Positions 6,469 through 12,003 of a stretch of 12,003 nt of DNA are shown piece by piece. The stretch is from CAWEHT01 sp963808455. Lineage in GTDB: Bacteria; Chloroflexota; Anaerolineae; CG2-30-64-16. How positions within the stretch are numbered: the first letter of the stretch is position 1; each line of letters opens with the position of its first letter. The stretch lies in NCBI GenBank assembly GCA_963808455.1, contig CAWEHT010000435.1:1-12003 (forward strand), read 5' to 3'. The notes under the pieces are model-generated. The model made no database searches and was not told the origin of the DNA. It was given only the letters and a program-made list of their open reading frames with translations. The translations under genes and the position numbers were made by a program.

Positions 6469-7818
6469 TCAGGTACCTCTTGGCCTCGACGGCGATATGG
6501 GTGATGGGGAAGCGGTCCGGCCCTTGAGCTGCGCCCTGGCCGGATGTTCATCGTCGGCCACGGATCTCTCGGCCATGGGGATGCCGTCGACGACCTGGCG
6601 ATAAATGCGGATGATCTGGCGCCCCGTCTGTTCCCAGCTGAAGTGCTGTAGCGCGCGCTGGCGCAGACGAAGCCCAGCGCGCTGGAACAACTCCGGGTCA
6701 TCGGCGGGCGGGTAAAGACAGCGAAGCAGGTTGGCGGCCAGGCTGCCGGGGTCGCCTTGCGTGGCCAGCAAGCCATCGACGCCGAGATACTCGCGCGCCA
6801 CGGGAGTGTCGAAGGCCACGACGGGGAGGCCCACTGCCATGTAGTTCAACAGTTTGCCTGACCCTTCCGTCAGGCTGAGCTTGGGAGCTGCCGCGGCGTT
6901 GCCCAACGCCAGGTAGATGGGGGCTTGAGCGTACGGGATGCGCCCCGTGAACGTTACGTGGTCGCCGATGCCCAGCTCCGCCGCGCGCTGCTGGTAGAAA
7001 CTCACCGATGGAAATCCCATCAGCAGCAGGTGAACATCGCGGCGTTGGCGCAGGATGTCTTGCATCGCCTGCAGCAGCAGCCCGGTGCCCTGGTATTCAG
7101 CCAGCAGGCCAAGGTAGACGATCAACCGGCGCTCGGGCGGGATGCCAAGCCCGCCGCGCAACGCTGCCAGCTGCTCGAGGGGATAATGCGATGCCGGCAA
7201 GAAAACATCCGCGTTGACGCAATCGACCATAGATCGCGTGCGTTCCGGCCTGCACCCGAATTGCTGCAGGAGCAATGTCTGGGCGTGTCCCGAACTCGTG
7301 ATGATCATCGGCGCGACACCATCGAGCCACCTCTCCAGGCGACGTAGCGGCCCGTACACGAGGCTCTCGCGCCGCAGGAAGTGGTGATCGATCATCTCTT
7401 CCGTCATGCTGCCCTGAAAATCGAACACCATGGGCACACGGAAGAGGCTGCCCAGGATCTGGCCGACGAGCGCCCCTTCATGCAAATGGGCATGGATCAC
7501 ATCGAAGCGGCGCCGGCCCAGAAGCTCCAGCGCCTTCAGGCCCAGCAGCGCGTCCAGGCCGATCTTGTGCCGGCTCGATCCCACCTCGTAATCTTGCCGC
7601 CAGGGCACCGGCAGCCCGCGCTGTATGTCCAGCCCAGGGACGTCCGAGCCGTTGTGATAGGTCAGAATCGTGACCTTTTGGCCTAGCTTGGTGAGGATTT
7701 GCGCTTCTTCCAGGATGCGCACATGGCAGCCATAGTCGCCGAAAAAGCTCGTCGGCGCGATCATCAGAACGCGGTAAGCACGCGCCGGCGCTGGCAGGTC
7801 CGTATCGCTAGGGGTCAT
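6469..7818 (-). CDS. GT4-type glycosyltransferase
   Basis: A GT-B-fold retaining glycosyltransferase, using a nucleotide sugar to build glycans or glycolipids; donor and acceptor unknown. 449 residues from ATG 7818. The N-terminal domain starts YRVLMIAPTSFFGDYGCHVRILEEAQILTKLGQKVTILT and has FDVIHAHLHEGALVG. The C-terminal domain starts near RLIVYLGLLAEYQGTGLLLQAM (231-252) and has VTFTGRIPYAQAPIYLALGNAAAAPK followed by TEGSGKLLNYMAVGLPVVAFD (317-337), the nucleotide-sugar binding region. ATG 7818 is chosen over GTG 7860 because the promoter at 7871-7899 would start transcription near 7864, almost on the GTG, and AAAGGA lies upstream of the ATG. The last 17 residues (RTASPSPISPSRPRGT) are low-complexity and may be out of frame. 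Confidence 0.87.
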   Translation of the reverse strand: MTPSDTDLPAPARAYRVLMIAPTSFFGDYGCHVRILEEAQILTKLGQKVTILTYHNGSDVPGLDIQRGLPVPWRQDYEVGSSRHKIGLDALLGLKALELLGRRRFDVIHAHLHEGALVGQILGSLFRVPMVFDFQGSMTEEMIDHHFLRRESLVYGPLRRLERWLDGVAPMIITSSGHAQTLLLQQFGCRPERTRSMVDCVNADVFLPASHYPLEQLAALRGGLGIPPERRLIVYLGLLAEYQGTGLLLQAMQDILRQRRDVHLLLMGFPSVSFYQQRAAELGIGDHVTFTGRIPYAQAPIYLALGNAAAAPKLSLTEGSGKLLNYMAVGLPVVAFDTPVAREYLGVDGLLATQGDPGSLAANLLRCLYPPADDPELFQRAGLRLRQRALQHFSWEQTGRQIIRIYRQVVDGIPMAERSVADDEHPARAQLKGRTASPSPISPSRPRGT

Positions 7819-7870
7819 GTCTGGGCGAATCCTTTGCGCTTGGGCAGGTGAGATGCTCACTTACGCGAAG

Positions 7871-7899
7871 ATTATAGCGGAAGAAGCTAGTCGCGGCAA
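7871..7899 (-). promoter_or_regulatory. Sigma-70-type promoter of the glycosyltransferase gene
   Basis: TTGCCG (7899-7894), a 17-base spacer, and a perfect TATAAT (7876-7871) on the minus strand. The -35 lies inside the last codons of hemW, and the -10 starts 11 bases after the hemW stop. The start point near 7864 leaves a leader of about 45 bases to ATG 7818. Confidence 0.7.
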
Positions 7900-9187
7900 G
7901 CCAGGAACTCCGCAAAGACCCGGTTGCCCAACAACCTTCCCTGCGGCGTCAGCCGCAGGCCGCGCTATCGATCTGCTCCAGCAAGCCGCGCTGCGTCAGG
8001 GCAGAGATCTCGGCCCCAAACACTTCGTCGAGGGCCACGCCGAAGCGTGCCCGGAATCGCGCCCTGGCGACCCCTTCTAGCACGAGCCGCAGCCCGAGCA
8101 TCATGGTCTCGCCCTGCGCCAGGCGCGTATCGATGTCTTCGCCTCCAGCCTCCGGCGACTTTCCCTGCCGGATACGGCCGATATAGGCAGGGACCGGCTT
8201 CACGTTCCACCACCGTCGCCGGCCATCGTAACTATGCGACCCGGCCCCGAACCCGCGGTAAGGCTCATCACGCCAGTACACCAGGTTGTGCCGGCATGCG
8301 AAAAAGGGATTAGCCCGTGGGGAGCGGGAAGTGGAGGCCAGGCCAGCGGTGATGTCGCCTTGCCCACGCAGAGTAGAACCTGTTCCCTGATCCCTGTTGC
8401 CGTGCGCCGCCCCGCAGGTCCCTATTTCCTCATCACGGGCCCAGTTCGAGATCTCGTACTGCACGAAGCCGCGTTGTGCCAGCAGGTCGCAGGCACTCAG
8501 GTACAGGTCGGCGGCAAGGTCGTCATCGGGAGCGGCCACCTGCCCTCGACGGACGCGGCCAGCCAGCGGCGTGCCATGTTCCACCGTGAGGCTGTAGAGC
8601 GAGAGATGTTCCGGGCCGAGGCTCGCGGCACGCGCCAGCGTGCGTTGCCAGGTGACCGGGTCCTGTCCGGGCAGGCCGAACATCAAGTCCAGGTTGATAT
8701 TCGAGAAGCCGGCCGAGCGGGCGGCGGCATAAGCGCCAACCGCCTCGCTGGCGCTGTGGATGCGTCCCAGCCAGCGCAACTCGGCATCATCCAGGCTCTG
8801 CACACCCATGCTCAACCGGTTGATCCCCATGGCGCGCAGCGCCAGAAAGTGCTCCTGGTCTACTGTGCCCGGGTTCGCTTCGCTGGTGATTTCCGCATCC
8901 TTGGCGAGGTCGAAAGTCTCGCGGCAGGCGTTCAGCACCCGTGCGAGCAAGGGGGGCGGCATCACCGTCGGTGTGCCGCCCCCGATGAACACCGTGTTGA
9001 CCCACGGCCGCCCCAGTCGCGCGCCTGCCTGGCGGACCTCGGCTTCCAGTGCATCGGCATACGCTGCGAATTGTCCCTCCAGCCCGGCGTAGGTGTTGAA
9101 ATCACAATATGGGCAGCGCGCAGCGCAGAAGGGGATGTGAATGTACAGGCCGAGGGGCAGGCTGTCTGGCCGTTCTGGTGCCATCAT
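7887..9187 (-). CDS. hemW: Heme chaperone HemW (radical SAM, coproporphyrinogen III oxidase-like), one frameshift near the 3' end
   Basis: HemW binds heme and delivers it to membrane enzymes; the family was long annotated as oxygen-independent coproporphyrinogen oxidase. LYIHIPFCAARCPYCDF carries CxxxCxxC (C21, C25, C28) for the 4Fe-4S cluster; GGGTPTV (69-75), TSEANPGTVD, RLSMGVQSLDDAELRWLGRIHS, NLDLMFGLPGQ, LSLYSLTVEHGTPL, QYEISNWAR and CRHNLVYWRDEPYRGFGAGSHSY follow. The first frame stops at 7949 after IDSAACG, but the expected tail LRLTPQGRLLGNRVFAEFLACRD continues in another frame from 7958 to TAG 7887; one extra C restores it, giving 433 residues. The family is usually about 380-400; the excess is an insertion at residues 252-296, between SNWAR and ACRHNLVYW. 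ATG 9187 overlaps the regulator's stop as ATGA; a second ATG follows at 9184. Confidence 0.92.
8379..8399. repeat. Three 7-bp tandem repeats inside hemW
   Basis: CCTGTTC, CCTGATC and CCTGTTG stand head to tail. The 21 bases keep the reading frame and lie inside the extra segment of hemW (8300-8434) that typical HemW proteins lack. Heptamer repeats of this kind are known from intergenic regions of some bacteria, for example cyanobacteria. Confidence 0.6.
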
Positions 9188-9834
9188 TTGTTTTCGAAGC
9201 GGAATCCGTGCCCGCGCATGGTCACCACGTATTGATGTTCCGGGTCCGCCTCGGCCAGGCGATCGCGCAGACGGCGGACGAGAGCATCGATAGATTGTTC
9301 CGACACAGCACCATCGGCCGCATCCGGCCACACCGCCTTGACGATGTCGTCACGGCTGATGACCGCCGCGCTGGCGTACATGAGCTCCAGGAGACGATAC
9401 TGCTGCGGCGACAGGGGCGGTTCGACCAGCCGGCCGTCGATCAAGACCTGATGCGCGGCGGCGTCCAGGTGCAGGCCACGCGCCTGCGGGTTCTCGAAAA
9501 TCAGCGGCGCGGTCGCTCCTGCGTTGACGAAGGCCAGCTTGTAGCGCAACGCCACCTGGATCTCATCGCCGTCGTGCAGCCACTGAGCGCCCACGACATC
9601 GCGCCCGTTCAGATGGGTGCCGTTCTTGCTGCTCAGGTCCTCGACCTCGTAGTGGTCTTCGTGCCAGGAAATGCGGGCATGCGACCTCGATACCTGACGG
9701 TCATCCAACACGATATCGCATTCAGGGCTGCGGCCGATCATGATCGTGCGACGTTCGAGCGGCCAAGCCTGGCTGGCCTCGGCCCCACCCTGGAGCACGA
9801 GCATGGCGGATTCACGTGTGATGGCTGCCTGCAC
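9184..9834 (-). CDS. FHA-domain winged-helix transcriptional regulator
   Basis: 216 residues with two domains. Residues about 30-100 are an FHA domain, which binds phosphothreonine: IGRSPECDIVLDD (33-45), VSRSHARISW (48-57) and LSSKNGTHLNG (67-77) supply the conserved Gly-Arg, Ser, His and Asn-Gly. Residues about 118-214 are an OmpR/PhoB-type winged helix: LSPQQYRLLELMYASAAVISRDDIVKAVWP, VSEQSIDALVRRLRDRL and the wing YVVTMRGHGFRF. It resembles EmbR of mycobacteria in function class, but with the domain order reversed and no BTAD domain. GTG 9834 is the start, with AGGAGG five bases upstream; ATG 9804 would cut only a few residues. It is divergent from a Ser/Thr kinase, its likely upstream signal, and overlaps hemW by 4 bases. 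I found no confident promoter for it. Confidence 0.9.
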   Translation of the reverse strand: MQAAITRESAMLVLQGGAEASQAWPLERRTIMIGRSPECDIVLDDRQVSRSHARISWHEDHYEVEDLSSKNGTHLNGRDVVGAQWLHDGDEIQVALRYKLAFVNAGATAPLIFENPQARGLHLDAAAHQVLIDGRLVEPPLSPQQYRLLELMYASAAVISRDDIVKAVWPDAADGAVSEQSIDALVRRLRDRLAEADPEHQYVVTMRGHGFRFENK

Positions 9835-9839
9835 CGTGG

Positions 9840-9845
9840 CCTCCT
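9840..9845 (-). promoter_or_regulatory. Ribosome binding site of the FHA regulator
   Basis: AGGAGG on the minus strand, five bases before GTG 9834. It supports the GTG start over the in-frame ATG at 9804. Confidence 0.75.
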
Positions 9846-10052
9846 CGTGTCAGATTTCCTCAGCATTTCAACCGCTACAAGCTTAGCTGTTGGCAGGGCC
9901 AGAGCCCGCGCCTGTGGGGCCGCGTGCAGCCGCGGTGCCATCCCTAGCCGCCGGACTGGCTGCCGGCTGCAAACGGCGCGCAAGCTGGGCCGCTGTCCCG
10001 CAGCCTGCACCAACTTCCCTGAGTGAAATGCCGCGCTATCGGCCTGCCCGTC

Positions 10053-10081
10053 TTGACAGTGTCTCTGAGCTGCGACATAAT
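10053..10081 (+). promoter_or_regulatory. Sigma-70-type promoter of the Ser/Thr kinase, probably giving a leaderless mRNA
   Basis: TTGACA (10053-10058), a 17-base spacer, and CATAAT (10076-10081). Only eight bases separate the -10 from ATG 10090, so transcription would start at about 10088-10090. No Shine-Dalgarno sequence precedes the ATG. Confidence 0.7.
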
Positions 10082-10089
10082 CACCCGGC

Positions 10090-11108
10090 ATGTCAGACTT
10101 ACTCGCCGTCAGCACGTTGCTACGCGACCGCTACCGGATCGTCGAGCTCATTGGCCGCGGCGGCATGGGCGCCGTCTACAAGGCTGAAGATGTCCGTCTG
10201 GTCGGCCGGCTATGCGCGCTCAAGGAGGTGCTTCCCGACCCCAGCGGCGTGCCCGGCGCGGAAGAGCAGACTCACGACCAGTTTTACCGCGAGGCGAGCA
10301 CCCTTGCCCGGCTCGATCACCCCAACCTGCCGAAGGTCTCCGATTACTTCGCCGAAAACGGGCGTGAGTACCTGGTCATGGACTTTGTGCCCGGTCACGA
10401 TCTGCGCGAATTGATCGACGACGCCCGGCGCCAGGACATCTTTTTGCCAGAGGATACCGTCCTGGCCTGGGCAGTCCAGCTCTGCGATGCCCTTACCTAT
10501 CTGCACACCCAGGACCCACCCGTCCTTCATCGGGATATCAAGCCGTCCAACATCAAGCTGACACCGCGCGGCGTTGTCAAGCTGGTCGACTTTGGCCTCG
10601 TCAAGTTGCTCCTGCCCGACGACAACCGGACCGTGACGGTGGTGCAGGGCCGGGGCACCCAGGCCTACACACCCCTGGAACAGTATGGCGGCGATACCGG
10701 TCACACTGACATACGGTCCGATATCTACGCCCTGGGCGCCACGCTCTACAATCTGCTCACCGGGCAGGTACCCGCCGATGCCAAGCAACGCTTCTTGAAG
10801 CCCGGCAGTCTGGTCCCACCCCGCGACGTCAACCCGCGCATCTCGGCGGGCGCACTGAACGCGCGGTCATGCTGGCGATGGCCCAGCACCCTGACGACCG
10901 GCCGGCATCGGTGGACCAGTTGCGCCAGATGCTCGACCCGGCCCCGGGAACCCTGGCCGCAACCCAGCTCGGCATCGCTTTCAGCGAGATGCCCCGGGGG
11001 ATGTGGAACGAGGTCCTGCGCCAGCACCGGGTCCTGGTCACGGCAACCCTGGTGCTGACTGTTGCCGCCCTGATCGTGAGCATCTGGTCGCCACTGCTGC
11101 CAAGATAA
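10090..11108 (+). CDS. Ser/Thr protein kinase with C-terminal membrane anchor, one frameshift
   Basis: A Hanks-type kinase. Motifs: GRGGMGAVYKA (22-32), the ATP-binding Lys in CALKEV (K45), HRDIKPSNIKL (147-157) with catalytic Asp149, DFG (167-169), then GTQAYTPLEQY and HTDIRSDIYALGATLYNLLTG. The first frame goes astray after ISAGAL (residue 256); the proper end, ERAVMLAMAQHPDDRPASVDQLRQML, resumes at 10857. Adding one G at 10857 gives a 339-residue kinase ending at TAA 11108. The last 25 residues contain a membrane helix (VLVTATLVLTVAALIVSIW) with only a few residues after it, so the kinase is tail-anchored with no outside sensor domain. The left frame runs on, out of register, to 11058. It lies divergent from the FHA regulator, its candidate partner. 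The start is the only in-frame ATG before the Gly-rich loop. Confidence 0.9.
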
Positions 11109-11151
11109 ACACGCCCGGCGCGCGAAGTGGCTGGCAAGCTCTTCAGGGTCG

Positions 11152-12003
11152 TTAGCTGCGATAGGTTCCCTCACCCGCGTACTTGCTCCAGGTCAATGAC
11201 AGCAGCCCGCCGCCCAGGGTCACGAACGCAGCGGCCCAGGCGCTGCCCGCGGCCTGCAACTGGGTCGCCCCCGGCAACAACCCAAAGGAATACAGCAGAT
11301 ACGCCGCCCAGGCGGTAGCTGCAGCCCAGAGCGCAGCCACGAGGCCCTGGGTCGATGTTTCCAGCACGCCGATCCGGAACCGGTCGCTTATCTCGCGGGC
11401 CCGCCAGACGAACGCCGAGACGCTGGCTAGCAGGACACCGACCAGCGCGTACAGGAAAGCCGGCCACGCCACGCGCGGGCGCTGCGGCGGGCCCGTTGCA
11501 GCTAGGCTCACGGCGTCGGGTGTCGGGCTCGGTTCCGTGGTTGGTGTGAGCGTTGCGGTTGGTATCGGCGTCGGCACGGAAGTCGTGGTGGGCGACGGCA
11601 GCACGGTGGCGATGCTGCCGGGCATATTGCCGCCGCTGATCTTGAGCTCGATGGTCGCCGAGTCTTGGGCCTCACCCGCCTGGGCAGTGATCCACAACTC
11701 CCCCACACGGTCGAGCGATACCGTGGCGCGCGCACCGCCGCTCACCGTCGTCGTCACCAATGGCGCCAGCTGCAATCCTTCGATCGGATAGCGGAGGTCA
11801 AACTCGACAGGCGTGCCATCGGGCACAGGATGCCCGTCGTAATCAAGGATCACACCGGTTTGCACGTCGAGCTTGCTGCCAACCTCGATGCTGGCGGCAT
11901 TGCTGGTGAGCCCTCCGCTGCCGGCCAACCCCAGGTCGATGACCTGGCCGGGAGCCGGCCCGAGCTGGCTGATCAGATCATAGTTGATGCCGCTAATGCT
12001 CAC
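11152..12003 (-). CDS. Surface protein C-terminus: Ig-like region, Pro/Thr linker, three membrane helices (5' part outside window)
   Basis: 283 codons to TAA 11152. The GTG at 12003 is probably internal, since the fragment starts mid-domain. In order: about 1-35 SISGINYDLISQLGPAPGQVIDL; about 40-125 a beta-rich, Ig/invasin-like region (LDVQTGVILDYDGHPVPDGTPVEF, then ELWITAQAGEAQDSATIEL); 136-163 a Pro/Thr/Ser linker; then three membrane helices (about 181-199, 220-243, 252-272). From memory, the opening resembles what follows the catalytic domain in glycoside hydrolase family 3 proteins of Chloroflexota, so this may be the tail of a membrane-anchored GH3 enzyme; the catalytic part cannot be seen. 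It converges on the kinase gene with a 43-base gap and no visible terminator. Confidence 0.6.
   Translation of the reverse strand: MSISGINYDLISQLGPAPGQVIDLGLAGSGGLTSNAASIEVGSKLDVQTGVILDYDGHPVPDGTPVEFDLRYPIEGLQLAPLVTTTVSGGARATVSLDRVGELWITAQAGEAQDSATIELKISGGNMPGSIATVLPSPTTTSVPTPIPTATLTPTTEPSPTPDAVSLAATGPPQRPRVAWPAFLYALVGVLLASVSAFVWRAREISDRFRIGVLETSTQGLVAALWAAATAWAAYLLYSFGLLPGATQLQAAGSAWAAAFVTLGGGLLSLTWSKYAGEGTYRS

Noticed and set aside
8234..10026. Two long plus-strand open frames (8234-9235 and 9109-10026) across hemW and the FHA regulator
   Set aside because: Both lie antisense to well-supported genes, and their products show no known features.
9846..10052. A small gene in the gap between the FHA regulator and the kinase
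   Set aside because: Open frames here lack motifs and ribosome binding sites. The gap of about 255 bases holds the kinase promoter and GC-rich sequence with small inverted repeats; nothing else is recognisable.
1445..10870. Programmed ribosomal frameshifting as the cause of the broken frames
   Set aside because: None of the five sites has a classical slippery heptamer in the right frame. At 1454 the receiving frame also has a TAA just upstream. Five unrelated genes are affected, which favours sequence errors.
1..12003. CRISPR array, insertion sequence, integrase, tRNA or prophage remnant
   Set aside because: No regularly spaced repeats, terminal inverted repeats, transposase motifs or tRNA cloverleaf were seen. 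The region reads as ordinary chromosomal genes.

Overview
This 12 kb, GC-rich window looks like chromosomal DNA from a bacterium of the Chloroflexota, probably an Anaerolineae-type lineage. That placement is inference. It rests on zinc-ribbon AIM24 paralogues in tandem, a TGS-domain nucleoside kinase behind purA, a Ser/Thr kinase next to an FHA/winged-helix regulator, and a Pro/Thr-rich membrane-anchored surface protein. I see no tRNA, rRNA, CRISPR array, integrase or insertion sequence.

Layout, left to right. (1) 1-1654, minus: two tandem genes for zinc-ribbon + AIM24-domain proteins, behind a clear promoter at 1778-1806. The left gene runs off the window. (2) 1866-4896, minus: purA (adenylosuccinate synthetase), then a TGS/uridine-kinase-type nucleoside kinase that overlaps it by ATGA. 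(3) 4897-5110: divergent control region. (4) 5111-6298, plus: a multi-spanning membrane acyltransferase. (5) 6469-7818, minus: a GT4-type glycosyltransferase with its own promoter inside the 3' end of hemW. (6) 7887-9834, minus: an FHA + winged-helix regulator followed by hemW (heme chaperone, radical SAM), overlapping by ATGA. (7) 10090-11108, plus: a Ser/Thr protein kinase with a C-terminal membrane anchor, divergent from the FHA regulator and apparently leaderless. (8) 11152-12003, minus: the C-terminal part of a surface or secreted protein with an Ig-like region, Pro/Thr linker and three membrane helices.

The main technical observation is that five conserved genes (second AIM24 gene, nucleoside kinase, purA, hemW, Ser/Thr kinase) each carry one single-base frameshift. 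In every case the homologous sequence resumes in another frame, and adding or removing one base restores an ordinary family member. Five unrelated genes broken this way in 12 kb suggests uncorrected indels in the assembly rather than biology. The broken genes should be read as probably intact in the organism.

The most interesting biology is at 9184-11108. A tail-anchored kinase lies divergent from a minimal FHA-winged-helix protein, a plausible phosphorylation-reading transcription factor, which is translationally coupled to hemW. hemW also carries an insertion of about 45 residues containing three 7-bp tandem repeats.
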